Below, in pieces: positions 15,209 through 23,434 of a stretch of DNA of 64,000 bases. The stretch comes from BD2-11 sp965221785 (GTDB lineage: Bacteria; Gemmatimonadota; Gemmatimonadetes; Longimicrobiales; Gaopeijiaceae). The number at the start of each line of letters is the position of its first letter. Position 1 is the first letter of the stretch. Location: positions 1 through 64,000 of the forward strand of contig CBDCSR010000003.1 in assembly GCA_965221785.1 (NCBI GenBank), given 5' to 3'. The notes beneath the pieces are model-generated. The model was not told the origin of the DNA and did no database searches. It saw only the letters and a program-made list of their open reading frames with translations. The position numbers and the translations under genes were made by a program.

Positions 15209-17170
15209 CTACACGTCCAGGTTCTTGACGTACCTGGCGTTCCTTTCGATGAACTCGCGGCGGGGCTGGACGTTTTCGCCCATGAGACGGTCGAAGAGTT
15301 CGGCTGCCGTGCTGGCGTTGTCGATGTCCACGCGCAGGATGGTGCGTGCGTCGGGGTCCATTGTCGTACGCCACAGCTGCTCGGGGTTCATCTCGCCGAG
15401 CCCCTTGTAGCGCTGGATCCCGACGCCCCTGGCGGCTTCCCTGCCGTTGGAGAATCGCTGGATGTACTCCTCGCGCTGCTCCTCGGAGTAAGCGTAGAAC
15501 TCGCGCTTGCCCTTGGCGACCCGGTAGAGCGGCGGCTGCGCGATGTAGACGTAGCCGCTGTCGATCAGCCCCTTCATCTGGCGGAAGAAGAAGGTCAGCA
15601 GAAGGGTGCGGATGTGCGCCCCGTCCACGTCCGCGTCGGTCATGATGATGATCTTGTGATAGCGCGCCTTGTCGACGTTGAAGTCCTCGTGGATTCCGGC
15701 GCCGATGGCCGTGATGATGGCGCGGATCTCGTCGTTCGAGAGGATCTTGTCGATGCGTGCCCGCTCCACGTTGAGGATCTTCCCCTTGAGCGGCAGGATG
15801 GCTTGGTACTGGCGGTCCCTGCCCTGCTTGGCGGACCCGCCCGCGGAGTCGCCCTCCACAAGGTAGAGTTCGGTCATCGCGGGATCCGAGAGCGAGCAGT
15901 CGGCCAGCTTTCCGGGGAGGATGCCCCCCTCGAGCGCATTCTTCTTGCGCGCCAGGTCGCGGGCCTTGCGGGCGGCCTCACGGGCACGCGCCGCCTGCAG
16001 CGACTTCTGGATGATGGCCTTGGCGGCCCTCGGATTCTCCTCCAGGAAAATCTGCAGGTGCTCGTTGACGGTGGCCTCGACGGCGCCGCGCACCTCCGAG
16101 TTGCCGAGCTTGGTCTTGGTCTGACCCTCGAACTGGGGTTCGCGCACCTTGACGCTGAGCACGCAGGTGAGCCCTTCGCGCACATCGTCGCCGGAAAGGC
16201 TCTCGTCGGCCTTCTTGAAGAGTTTGTTGCGGCGGGCGTAGTCGTTGATGGTGCGGGTGAGCGCGGCCTTGAGGCCGGTGAGATGGGTGCCGCCTTCGTG
16301 GGTGTTGATGTTGTTCACGAAGGTGTGCGTGTTCTCCGAGAACCCCGAGTCGTACTGGAGCGCCAGTTCGATCTCGGCCTCCTCGCGGCTCACCTCGAAG
16401 GCACACACCTCCGGGTGCACCGGCTGGCGCGATCCGCGCAGGAACGCCACGTACTCGACCAGACCGCCTTCGTACTGATAGACGTCTTCCTCGTATTGCC
16501 CGGGATCCGCCGCCTCGCCCTCTGCCGCTCGCTCGTCGCGCAGGCTGATGCGCAGCCCGCGGTTGAGGAAGGCCATCTCGCGCAGACGGCCCGACAGGGT
16601 GTCGAGGTTGAAGCGGAGTTCGGTCAGGATCTCGGGATCGGGCTTGAAGGTGACGCGCGTGCCGCTTCCCTCCGCCGGTCCGACGACCTCGAGCTCCGTG
16701 AGCTTCTCGCCGCGGGCAAAGCTCTGGCGATAGCGCCTGCCGTCCCGCTTGACCTCTACGTCGAGCCGCTCGGAGAGGGCGTTGACGACGCTGACGCCGA
16801 CACCGTGGAGTCCACCCGAGACCTTGTAGGTGTCCTTGTCGAACTTTCCACCCGCGTGAAGCGTGGTCATGGCCAGTTCGACCCCGGGCACGCCTTCCAC
16901 CGGGTGGATGTCGACCGGGATGCCACGCCCGTCATCGATGACGGTCACCGAATTGTCGGCGTGGATGCGGACATCCACGCGCGTGCAGAACCCCGCCATC
17001 GCCTCGTCGATGGAGTTGTCCACGACTTCGTAGACGAGATGGTGAAGGCCCCGCGCCGAAGTCGATCCGATATACATGCCGGGCCGCTTGCGAACGGCCG
17101 ACAGCCCCTTCAATACCTGGATCTGTCTGGCTGTGTACTCGGTGTTGTTCGTCGCGTTCTCTTCGGTCAT
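15209..17170 (-). CDS. gyrB: DNA gyrase subunit B
   Basis: The product has 653 residues, normal for the short GyrB form. The GHKL ATPase domain (1-220) has EVVDNSIDEA, the DDGRGIPVD loop and SGGLHGVGVSVVNALS. The transducer domain follows (about 225-400, with QTKTKLGNSEV). The TOPRIM part (about 430-560) has the catalytic YLVEGDSAGGSAKQGRDR and IIMTDADVDGAHI. The C-terminal end GLGEMNPEQLWRTTMDP binds GyrA. It pairs with GyrA, not seen here, to introduce negative supercoils. It lies downstream of recF, dciA and a PHP gene on the same strand but has its own promoter-like sequence at 17242-17270. Confidence 0.97.
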   Translation of the reverse strand: MTEENATNNTEYTARQIQVLKGLSAVRKRPGMYIGSTSARGLHHLVYEVVDNSIDEAMAGFCTRVDVRIHADNSVTVIDDGRGIPVDIHPVEGVPGVELAMTTLHAGGKFDKDTYKVSGGLHGVGVSVVNALSERLDVEVKRDGRRYRQSFARGEKLTELEVVGPAEGSGTRVTFKPDPEILTELRFNLDTLSGRLREMAFLNRGLRISLRDERAAEGEAADPGQYEEDVYQYEGGLVEYVAFLRGSRQPVHPEVCAFEVSREEAEIELALQYDSGFSENTHTFVNNINTHEGGTHLTGLKAALTRTINDYARRNKLFKKADESLSGDDVREGLTCVLSVKVREPQFEGQTKTKLGNSEVRGAVEATVNEHLQIFLEENPRAAKAIIQKSLQAARAREAARKARDLARKKNALEGGILPGKLADCSLSDPAMTELYLVEGDSAGGSAKQGRDRQYQAILPLKGKILNVERARIDKILSNDEIRAIITAIGAGIHEDFNVDKARYHKIIIMTDADVDGAHIRTLLLTFFFRQMKGLIDSGYVYIAQPPLYRVAKGKREFYAYSEEQREEYIQRFSNGREAARGVGIQRYKGLGEMNPEQLWRTTMDPDARTILRVDIDNASTAAELFDRLMGENVQPRREFIERNARYVKNLDV

Positions 17171-17241
17171 CCGGTGCCTTTCGGAGGGGGTAATTCGGAG
17201 CGCGGCGGACTACCGCAGGGGACGGCCCTTAAGACGTGATA

Positions 17242-17270
17242 AATCTAGCATTTTTCGGCGTTTTCGGCCA
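17242..17270 (-). promoter_or_regulatory. Candidate gyrB promoter
   Basis: On the minus strand TGGCCG (17265-17270), a 17-bp spacer and TAGATT (17242-17247) lie about 70 bp before the gyrB ATG. The same -10 hexamer recurs upstream of several other genes in this window. Confidence 0.45.
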
Positions 17271-18723
17271 TGTCCGGAGAGGTCGTGGAGGGTGGCATCG
17301 GAGCATCGCGGAAACCTGTGCCCGGCCGGGTCGGTTCCCCTCGGTCAGCCGGCTTCGGCCGATGGCAGCACAAGCACGGGATTGACGAAGATCCAGGGGC
17401 GCAGATTCCACACCAGCCTGCCCACGCGGGCCGAATACCTGTAGAGCTCGACCCGGTAGGCTCCCGGTCCGTCCACCGGCCAGGACAGGCCGGGCCCCGC
17501 CACCACCCCACCTCCCGGCCGTCGCGCACGACCCGGTAGGCGACCCGGCCCGGATCGGTTGCGAATCCCGCCTCCAGGCAGAGGCCTGTGGCCATGCGGG
17601 TGGCTCCGCCGGGAGGGACGTGGGCGCGGGGGGAGGCGGGGATCGCGGAGTCGCCGGCGGCAGGGATGGCCCGCCCGGCCGGCGTGGCGCTCGCCGGGGT
17701 TGCGTCCGCCCAACCCCCGGGCGCGACCAGGCCCACCCGGAACCCGCGCGCCTCTTCCGTGTCGCCGAACGACACGAACACGTCGCCCCGCCGGATCGCC
17801 GCTCCCAGCGAGCGGGTGGCTGCAACAGGATCGGGGTCCGGCGGCCCGTCGAGCGCGACGTGGTTGACCATGGTGCGCAGCGATGATGCGTAGTCCGGGA
17901 AGAGCCTCCCCCCCGGGAGCCGGGCCTTGGGGTGCACGTCGAGCCCGCCGACCGCGGTGGGGCCGGTGCGGTCGAGCGCGGCCGGCCGCTCCTGCCCGCG
18001 GCCCGCCCACAGGGAGTCGAAGGCGGCCACCCCCGGGTCGCGGAACCCGTCGCGGTAGAGACGCAGCCAGTTGTGCTCGGCGCGGCCGGTGAGCTCCCCG
18101 CCGACGAGCGCCACCAGGTGGTAGACGACGCTCGGCCTGGCCAGCCGGCGCCGGGCCACGTCCGCGAAGTCGAACACCTCCCAGGCGGCCATGCCGGGCG
18201 CGCCGGACAGCCGCCACGCGTCGGAAGGACGGCCGCGCGGGTGCGCCACCACCGTAAAGGCCGAGTCGCGCTCCACACGGGCGAGGAAGCTCTCCACCCC
18301 GCCGGTCCACGACACCACCGCCGTGTCCAAGTGGTCGACCAGCACCTTGCCGACCCCTTCCACGCGGATCTCCTGGCCACGGACCAACAGCACGCCCTCC
18401 TCCCACAGGGCGGCGCCTTCCCACTCGGCCGCTGGCGAACCGGCGTCCCTGTGGTCGGCGAGGAAGACGAAATCCAGCCCGGCCGCTCGCGCCGCTCGCG
18501 CCAACTCGGCTTCGGTCCCGATCGCGTCGTGCGAGCGGCGCGTGTGCACGTGGATCGCGCCGGCCACCCGGGTCGAAGGGGCGGAGGGTGGGGCGGGGCG
18601 GGCGCTCCCCTCCCTCATCGCCGCCCAGTCCAGGCGAGCGCCTGCATACACGGCGGCGAAGTAGACCCCCGCGGCGACCAGGAACCATCGCGCGGCGCGG
18701 CGGAAGAACCGGCGCTTCACCAT
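17245..18723 (-). CDS. PHP-domain metal-dependent phosphoesterase-like membrane protein, frameshifted near its 3' end
   Basis: As read the frame gives 492 residues. An N-terminal membrane segment (about 10-30) is followed by a PHP domain with GAIHVHTRRSHDAIG, FVFLADHRDAG and HPRGRPSDAW, the metal-binding motifs. PHP domains hydrolyse phosphoesters. After about residue 405 the frame becomes low-quality, Cys- and Pro-rich sequence. In the -1 frame from the WWRGP region the reading continues as a natural end, YRVELYRYSARVGRLVWNLR then PWIFVNPVLV, stopping at 17345. The real product is therefore about 459 residues. Its start overlaps the dciA stop. Confidence 0.75.
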   Translation of the reverse strand: MVKRRFFRRAARWFLVAAGVYFAAVYAGARLDWAAMREGSARPAPPSAPSTRVAGAIHVHTRRSHDAIGTEAELARAARAAGLDFVFLADHRDAGSPAAEWEGAALWEEGVLLVRGQEIRVEGVGKVLVDHLDTAVVSWTGGVESFLARVERDSAFTVVAHPRGRPSDAWRLSGAPGMAAWEVFDFADVARRRLARPSVVYHLVALVGGELTGRAEHNWLRLYRDGFRDPGVAAFDSLWAGRGQERPAALDRTGPTAVGGLDVHPKARLPGGRLFPDYASSLRTMVNHVALDGPPDPDPVAATRSLGAAIRRGDVFVSFGDTEEARGFRVGLVAPGGWADATPASATPAGRAIPAAGDSAIPASPRAHVPPGGATRMATGLCLEAGFATDPGRVAYRVVRDGREVGWWRGPACPGRWTDREPTGSSSTGIRPAWAGWCGICAPGSSSIPCLCCHRPKPADRGEPTRPGTGFRDAPMPPSTTSPDMAENAEKC

Positions 18724-19178
18724 CCACCCACCTCTTCATCCCCGGCCGAGAGCACGAACATCACCCGCTTGATGCGAACGCTCCGGCCCGCGTTCAGGCG
18801 CGCCATGATCTGCCGCCTCCGCAGGTTGAGCTCCATGGCCCACGCCGACGACGGCACCTCCACGACCAGCACCCCGTCCCTGACCGACCGCGCCCGGGTC
18901 ACGCGCGCCAGGCCCGCACCCACCAGCCGGGGCCAGTCCTCCAGCAGTCTCTGATACTCCATCTGCCTGGCGAGCCCCCGGCGCCGGAGCACGCGCTCGA
19001 GAATGTCACCGATCTTCTCCGGACCCCGCGGCGTGGAACCGGCGGCGCCTGCCCGATACAGGCTCGGTCCCGGCGAGCCCGGCTCGCCCTCGGCTGCTGC
19101 CTCGCGTTCGCCGCCCGGCCCGCCCGCGCGGCTTCGGCCGGCCAGAATGCGCGCGATCTCCTCGCGGGTCTCGCTCAT
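18717..19178 (-). CDS. dciA: DUF721/DciA-family protein, probable replicative helicase operator
   Basis: The product has 153 residues. A disordered Gly/Arg/Glu-rich N-terminal half (1-55) precedes the DUF721 domain (about 55-150). That domain includes IGDILERVLRRRGLARQ, LEDWPRLVGAGLARVTRA and VLVVEVPSSAWAMELNLRR. DciA proteins interact with and load the DnaB helicase in bacteria lacking DnaC/DnaI. The position between recF and gyrB is a classical place for this family. ATGA overlap with recF upstream shows translational coupling. Confidence 0.8.
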   Translation of the reverse strand: MSETREEIARILAGRSRAGGPGGEREAAAEGEPGSPGPSLYRAGAAGSTPRGPEKIGDILERVLRRRGLARQMEYQRLLEDWPRLVGAGLARVTRARSVRDGVLVVEVPSSAWAMELNLRRRQIMARLNAGRSVRIKRVMFVLSAGDEEVGGW

Positions 19179-20290
19179 GTGCTCACGACCCCGTTCTCGA
19201 CGCGCCAGCGCGGGATCGATTCCCGTCGCACCTGGACATCCGCCTCCCGGGGTGCGGTGAGAATCACCTGATGCCGCAGGTTTTCCTCGATGAGGTCCAG
19301 GATGCGCCGCGACCGGCCCTCATCCAGCTCCGAGAAGACGTCGTCCAGCAGCAGGATGGGCGTCTTTCCGCGCACCTCGCGCACGGTGGCGGCCTCAGTG
19401 AGGCGAAGGGACAGGGCCCCGGTGCGCTGCTGGCCCCCGGAGCCGAAGGTGCGGAGATCGAGGTCCCCCGATTCGGCCGCGAGGCTGATCCCCATCTCGT
19501 CGCGGTGCGGTCCGACCACCGTGGTCGCAAGCCTCCTCTCGCGGCCGCGCGAACGCTCCAGGGCCCGTGCGAACAGCTCGGGCAGGCCTGCGGCGTCCGC
19601 CTCCAGCGCATCGGCTACGGAGGGCTGGTAGGACATGAGCGCGGGCCTCCCCCCGGATATCTCGCGGTACAGGGCCCGGAACGTCGCCGCCGAGCCCGCG
19701 ATCCAGTCGCGCCGCGCGCTCATCACCCTCGCGCCGAGCGACGTGAGCGGGTCGTCCCAGGCGGCCACGGCGGCGCGGTCGCTGCGCGCCTTGAGCGCCG
19801 CGTTGCGCTGGGCGAGCACGAGCCGGTACTGCTGAAGCGCCCGCAGGTAGCCCGGCGACGCCAGCGAGAGCACGATGTCGAGGAATCTCCGCCGTTCCGC
19901 GGGTCCCCCGACCACCACCTTCACGTCCGAGGGAGCGAAGACGACGGCGGCCGTGCGTCCCAGGGCGTCGCTCAGGCGGTCGGGCTCATATCCGTCGACG
20001 GTCACCTTCTTGCGCGGTCCGACGCGCTGGAAGGCCGCGGTCACCTCTACCTGCTCGCCCTCGCCCGCAAAGCGGCCGGCCAGCCGGAAGACCGGCTGCC
20101 CGAAGGCCGTCAGCTGCTCGTCCCTGGACGCGCGGAACGAGCGGAATGTCTCCAGATAGTAGATGGCCTCCAGCAGGTTGGTCTTGCCGTGCGCGTTGGG
20201 ACCCACGATGGCGACGCCCTCGGGCGGAAAATCGAGTTCCTGCTCGCCGAGGTTGCGGAAGTGATGCAGGGAAAGACGGCTCAGGCGCAC
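19175..20290 (-). CDS. recF: DNA replication and repair protein RecF
   Basis: The product has 371 residues, normal length. The SMC-like ATPase has an N-terminal LHHFRNLGEQELDFP, Walker A GPNAHGKTNLLEAIYYL, signature GSGGQQRTGALSLRLTEA and Walker B ILLLDDVFSELDEGR. RecF binds ssDNA-dsDNA junctions and helps RecR/RecO load RecA at gaps. It is followed by dciA with a four-base overlap. No dnaA or dnaN lies upstream here; an enoyl-CoA hydratase gene ends 6 bp before it, so the usual dnaA-dnaN-recF order is broken. Confidence 0.95.
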   Translation of the reverse strand: MRLSRLSLHHFRNLGEQELDFPPEGVAIVGPNAHGKTNLLEAIYYLETFRSFRASRDEQLTAFGQPVFRLAGRFAGEGEQVEVTAAFQRVGPRKKVTVDGYEPDRLSDALGRTAAVVFAPSDVKVVVGGPAERRRFLDIVLSLASPGYLRALQQYRLVLAQRNAALKARSDRAAVAAWDDPLTSLGARVMSARRDWIAGSAATFRALYREISGGRPALMSYQPSVADALEADAAGLPELFARALERSRGRERRLATTVVGPHRDEMGISLAAESGDLDLRTFGSGGQQRTGALSLRLTEAATVREVRGKTPILLLDDVFSELDEGRSRRILDLIEENLRHQVILTAPREADVQVRRESIPRWRVENGVVST

Positions 20291-20296
20291 CGGGCT

Positions 20297-21082
20297 TCAA
20301 CGTCCTTGAAAGTTCGCCCCTCGCCGCTCCAGAAACGCGTCCATTCCCTCGCGCATGTCCCCGGTGGCCGCCAGCACGCCGAAGAGCGAGGACTCGAAGG
20401 CGTGCGCATCCGCCTCGGCGCTGTCGAGCGCGGAGTAGATGGACTCGAGGGCGAACTGGAGCGCGACCGGCGCATTCTTCGTGATCCTGCGCATCAGCGC
20501 GACCGCGGCGTCGAGCAGTTCCGCCCGCTCGACCACCCGCGACACCAGCCCGAAACGCTCCGCCGTCGCCGCGTCGATCATGTCGCCCGTGAGCGTCATC
20601 TCCAGCGCGCGCCCCAGCCCGACGATGCGCGCGAGGCGAATGGTGCCGCCGTATCCCGGGAGGATGCCCAGCGTGACCTCCGGAAGCCCGAAGCGCGCAT
20701 TGGAGGATGCGATGCGCAGGTGGCACGCCATCGCCAGCTCGCATCCTCCGCCGAGGGCGAAACCCCCGACCGCCGCCATCACCGGCTTCGGGAAGCGCTC
20801 GATGAGCGTCAGGACTTCCTGCCCCCGGCGACTCACCTCCACGGCGGAAAGAGGCGTCATTTCCGCAAGCACCCCGATGTCCGCTCCCGCCACGAACGCC
20901 CTCTCGCCTGCGCCCGTCAGAACGACGCCGCGTACGCCGTCGTCCTCGCGCAACGCTTCGAACGCATCCCCGATCCCGGTCACCACCTGCGGGTTCAGGG
21001 CATTCAGCTTTCGCCTGCGGTCAATGGTTACGATCGCGATCTCCTGGTCCCGCTCGAGACGCACATGTTGCCGTTCCGGCAT
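20297..21082 (-). CDS. Enoyl-CoA hydratase/isomerase family protein
   Basis: The product has 261 residues from ATG 21082; upstream extension to 21217 is Pro/Gly-rich filler. The crotonase fold has the CoA and oxyanion motifs GAGERAFVAGADIGVLAEM and GFALGGGCELAMACHLRIA. Glutamates lie at the two catalytic positions (GGCELAMA and GLPEVTLGILPGYGGT). It hydrates trans-2-enoyl-CoA, probably in fatty-acid or amino-acid breakdown. It is transcribed just ahead of recF, probably by chance of position. Thiolase and hydroxyacyl-CoA dehydrogenase genes 3 kb away could complete a short beta-oxidation path. Confidence 0.88.
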   Translation of the reverse strand: MPERQHVRLERDQEIAIVTIDRRRKLNALNPQVVTGIGDAFEALREDDGVRGVVLTGAGERAFVAGADIGVLAEMTPLSAVEVSRRGQEVLTLIERFPKPVMAAVGGFALGGGCELAMACHLRIASSNARFGLPEVTLGILPGYGGTIRLARIVGLGRALEMTLTGDMIDAATAERFGLVSRVVERAELLDAAVALMRRITKNAPVALQFALESIYSALDSAEADAHAFESSLFGVLAATGDMREGMDAFLERRGANFQGR

Positions 21083-21210
21083 GGCAGATAATCCGCTGGG
21101 AGAAGGTGTCGAAGGGGTCGGAAAAGGCTCCGTCGAGCCGGCACGAATACTACCGCCCGGGCGCTTCCCGGCGCCAGCGGTCCGCCGCTCGCCAGCGCCT
21201 CTCACCGGCA

Positions 21211-21239
21211 TGGCCACCCCGGCCCGGTTAGGTTAGACT
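21211..21239 (+). promoter_or_regulatory. Candidate ssb promoter
   Basis: TGGCCA (21211-21216), a 17-bp spacer and TAGACT (21234-21239) precede ssb. The predicted start leaves a leader of about 36 bases that holds the AGGGAG ribosome site. Confidence 0.5.
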
Positions 21240-21281
21240 TCGCCCCTTGAACACCCCACCAGAGCCCAGGGAGACTTGCCC

Positions 21282-21725
21282 ATGAGCCGCTCGCTGAACA
21301 AGGTCACCCTCATCGGCAACGTCGGCTCGGATCCCGACATCCGCATGACGCCTTCCGGTACCAAGGTGGCGAAGTTCTCCGTCGCCACCAACGAGACCTT
21401 CAACGACCGCTCGGGGCGCCAGCAGGAGCGCACGCAGTGGCACCGTCTCACCTTCTTCGGACGCCTCTCCGACGTCGTCGAGCAGTGGGTGAAGAAAGGA
21501 GACCGCCTGTACGTCGAAGGCCGAATCGAGTACTCGCAGACCCAGACGCCGCAGGGGGAGACGCGCTACTGGACCGACATCATCGTGCGGGACATGATCA
21601 TGCTCGGATCGGGAGGCAGGACCCCCGAGATGGGAGACCCGGGGAGCCGTCCGCAGCGATCGGGCGCGGATGCGGCAAGGCGGGGCCGACCGATGCAGGA
21701 GCCCGACGACGATCTGCCCTTCTAG
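21282..21725 (+). CDS. ssb: Single-stranded DNA-binding protein
   Basis: The product has 147 residues from the ATG with AGGGAG 8 bp upstream; an in-frame TTG 6 bp earlier is less likely. The OB fold (1-110) has LNKVTLIGNVGSDPDIR, the ssDNA-binding aromatic TQWHRLTFFGRLSD and GDRLYVEGRIEY. A short Gly/Pro/Arg-rich linker leads to the acidic tip PDDDLPF that recruits repair and replication partners. It is monocistronic on the plus strand, divergent from the enoyl-CoA hydratase gene. Confidence 0.96.
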   Translation: MSRSLNKVTLIGNVGSDPDIRMTPSGTKVAKFSVATNETFNDRSGRQQERTQWHRLTFFGRLSDVVEQWVKKGDRLYVEGRIEYSQTQTPQGETRYWTDIIVRDMIMLGSGGRTPEMGDPGSRPQRSGADAARRGRPMQEPDDDLPF

Positions 21726-21746
21726 TCGGCAGCGAGCCGCCCGCCG

Positions 21747-22118
21747 TCAGCGCGACGGAGGCTGCCTGCCCTCCTCCGACCGCCACAGATCGAGCAGCAC
21801 GGCATCGAAGTGCTCGGGATTGTCCCTGTACTGCTCGACCCAGTCCTCGAAGGAAGGCAGTCCTTCCTCCGCATAGATCCTGGTCGTGGCCAGGCGAACC
21901 ATCTCGTCGTAGGAGAGTTCCCCGGGTTCTCCGGAGTCCCGGACCAGATCCTTGACGAAGACGAACATCTCGTCGGGCGACATGCGCTGAATGGTCCGGA
22001 ATACGCGCGCGGAACAGTAGTCACGATGCTTCGCGCGCAAGACTGCGAGCGACGCGTGCTCACGCGAGCGCTGTGAGGAGTGGGCCCCGGTGCTGCCCGG
22101 CCCATCAGTACCAGCCAC
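21747..22118 (-). CDS. Hypothetical acidic protein, 123 residues
   Basis: Start GTG 22118 is chosen because AGGAGGA lies 4-5 bp before it; a longer frame to 22238 runs through the promoter and hairpin. After about 30 polar residues the protein is a compact helical region: ARVFRTIQRMSPDEMFVFVK, then ELSYDEMVRLATTRI and GLPSFEDWVEQYR, ending near a Trp. It has no signal peptide, membrane segment or known motif. The gene is alone on the minus strand, with its own promoter-like sequence and a striking hairpin at the transcript's 5' end. Function unknown. Confidence 0.7.
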   Translation of the reverse strand: MAGTDGPGSTGAHSSQRSREHASLAVLRAKHRDYCSARVFRTIQRMSPDEMFVFVKDLVRDSGEPGELSYDEMVRLATTRIYAEEGLPSFEDWVEQYRDNPEHFDAVLLDLWRSEEGRQPPSR

Positions 22119-22140
22119 GTCTCCTCCTGTATTGTCTGAA

Positions 22141-22172
22141 CTGAAAGGATCTCGAGCAGAGATCTCTTTCAG
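22141..22172 (-). promoter_or_regulatory. Strong hairpin at the 5' end of the hypothetical gene's transcript
   Basis: CTGAAAGGATCTC (22141-22153) pairs with GAGATCTCTTTCAG (22159-22172) around GAGCA, about 13 pairs with one bulge. It lies between the predicted transcription start and the ribosome site of the gene starting at 22118. It may be an operator or an RNA-stabilising 5' stem. Confidence 0.55.
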
Positions 22173-22175
22173 GCG

Positions 22176-22204
22176 GGTATATTCTACTGGAACCCGCTCA
22201 ACAA
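22176..22204 (-). promoter_or_regulatory. Candidate promoter of the 123-residue hypothetical gene
   Basis: Minus strand TTGTTG (22199-22204), exactly 17 bp, then TATACC (22176-22181). The predicted transcript start falls at the first bases of the adjoining hairpin. Confidence 0.5.
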
Positions 22205-22370
22205 TGCCATGCCGAATACAGGCAACGGGCTTGCCCATGGCACCGTGGAGTTCGCAGGCGCGCGAACGGCTACGCCGAGGGACGCGAAAAGCGAACCGGG
22301 CCGCGACGGGGAGAAACCCACAGGGCCCTGAGGATGATCCGTTGAGAGGAGGGATCCGGCGAGCCGGCGT

Positions 22371-22565
22371 CTAACGGGCTTCGCCGGCGCATGGGGTGAG
22401 AGACTCTTCGTGCTCCTTCAGGTGCTCGTAGATGCTGTGGCGGGTGAGTCCCCCGATGAGGACGCGGCTGAGAAACTCCGGGTCTGATTCCTGAACTGCT
22501 TCGGCCTTCCTGGCGACGTCGCGCGGCAGACGAACGTTGAGGTTCACGGATCGGGTTTCCCACAT
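22371..22565 (-). CDS. Small ribbon-helix-helix-like protein
   Basis: The product has 64 residues from ATG 22565; a further upstream start at 22598 adds 11 residues. SVNLNVRLPRDVARKAEAVQ resembles the beta-strand and first helix of CopG/Arc-type ribbon-helix-helix DNA-binding proteins. A second helix follows (FLSRVLIGGLTRHSIYEHLK). Such small proteins are often antitoxins or autoregulators, but no toxin-sized gene is adjacent. Its upstream side faces the AT-richer intergenic region. The fold call is by eye. Confidence 0.55.
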   Translation of the reverse strand: MWETRSVNLNVRLPRDVARKAEAVQESDPEFLSRVLIGGLTRHSIYEHLKEHEESLTPCAGEAR

Positions 22566-22750
22566 CTTGTCGGCTCGCTCCCCTGGTCGATGTAACACGA
22601 AGCTGAATCTGATTTCTTTTCCCCCGCGCTCCTCAAGACCCCGTCATGGCACCGGACCCGGCACCTGGGGATCATCCTTCAAGGCACGGATGGTAAGAGG
22701 TCGGACTCGGGTGCGCAAGGGCATCGAAACGAAACGAAAGCAAACGGCAA

Positions 22751-22873
22751 AATTATCATAACCCATTGTGTATCAGTGAGTTACGTGATATGGGCAAAAA
22801 CGATAATTCACTTGTTCCCAAGGACCGCGGGAACCCTTTCAGGGCAGCTGCATGCTTCCATAAGTTGCTGCCC
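22751..22873. ncRNA. Candidate structured RNA: three consecutive stem-loops
   Basis: Stem 1: AATTATC (22751-22757) with GATAATT (22802-22808), enclosing CCCAT/ATGGG (22762-22766 and 22790-22794) and ATCA/TGAT. Stem 2: GTTCCC with GGGAAC (22814-22834). Stem 3: GGGCAGC with GCTGCCC (22842-22873). The strand is unknown and no RNA family was recognised. DNA-level roles such as operators or a mobile-element remnant are alternatives. Confidence 0.35.
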
Positions 22874-23082
22874 ACGCTCGTTTTCCACCGACGCAGCCGT
22901 GACGTTTCGGACTTGCTTTCGACACATATGTTTTACAAAAAATCGACCCTGCACTCCTTAATGCCCGGAGGACGCAAATGCGGGCCCTGACCTCGCCAGC
23001 CGGCCGCGCGAACCGGACAGATCGCCTGCCCCGCGCTCCGGGACGAAGCCGAACAGGGATTCCGGGAAGACCGGGAATCGAC

Positions 23083-23088
23083 TAGATT
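23083..23088 (+). promoter_or_regulatory. Candidate -10 element of rpsU
   Basis: TAGATT lies about 70 bp before the rpsU start. No good -35 is visible. The hexamer matches the recurrent motif seen upstream of ssb, gyrB and others. Confidence 0.35.
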
Positions 23089-23159
23089 GCCTGCCCGGAC
23101 CCGAGGGCGTCGCTCGCGGTGTCTCAGCGGAACAGGCTGCAACGAAAGGAAGGCCCTGT

Positions 23160-23360
23160 TTGGAAGTCGTGATTCAGGAAGGCGAGAATCTGGAGCGGGC
23201 GCTTCGACGCTTCAAGCGCAAGGTACAGCGATCCGGGCTCTACTCGGAGCTGCGCAAACGGCGCTTCTACGAGAAGCCGAGCGCGCAACGCAAGCGGAAG
23301 CGGGAAGCCGCGATCCGCCGCGCGCGGCGACGCCAGCGGCGAACCTCGTCTCGCCGCTGA
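23160..23360 (+). CDS. rpsU: Small ribosomal subunit protein bS21
   Basis: The product has 66 residues. The frame gives VVIQEGENLERALRRFKRK then VQRSGLYSELRKRRFYEKP and a Lys/Arg-rich tail, the full bS21 pattern. The start is TTG 23160, with AAAGGAAGG 6 bp upstream; the position of the first residues relative to other bS21 proteins supports it. bS21 helps the 30S subunit select mRNA. The TTG start and the upstream leader of about 65 bases could allow translational control. It is not in an operon with dnaG or rpoD here. Confidence 0.93.
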   Translation: MEVVIQEGENLERALRRFKRKVQRSGLYSELRKRRFYEKPSAQRKRKREAAIRRARRRQRRTSSRR

Positions 23361-23434
23361 AGGACGGACCGGCCGACGACAGCCCGCGCCCCGGGAGGGG
23401 ACGGGTCTCCTGCAGTTGAATCCTCGACGTTCAG

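Larger units (their letters stand above)
22599..23159. other. Intergenic stretch upstream of rpsU, AT-richer than its surroundings
   Basis: No convincing gene in about 560 bp. The part from about 22730 to 22980 is clearly less GC-rich than the neighbouring DNA and holds three consecutive stem-loops, described separately. The part from 23060 on holds the rpsU promoter. No tRNA, tmRNA or SRP-RNA hallmark was recognised. Confidence 0.6.

Noticed and set aside
15614..17239. 541-codon plus-strand frame opposite gyrB
   Set aside because: It mirrors gyrB codons exactly, has no domain, and gyrB is unmistakable on the other strand.
22766..22990. 74-codon frame in the rpsU upstream region
   Set aside because: No ribosome site, overlaps the stem-loops and has no recognisable pattern.
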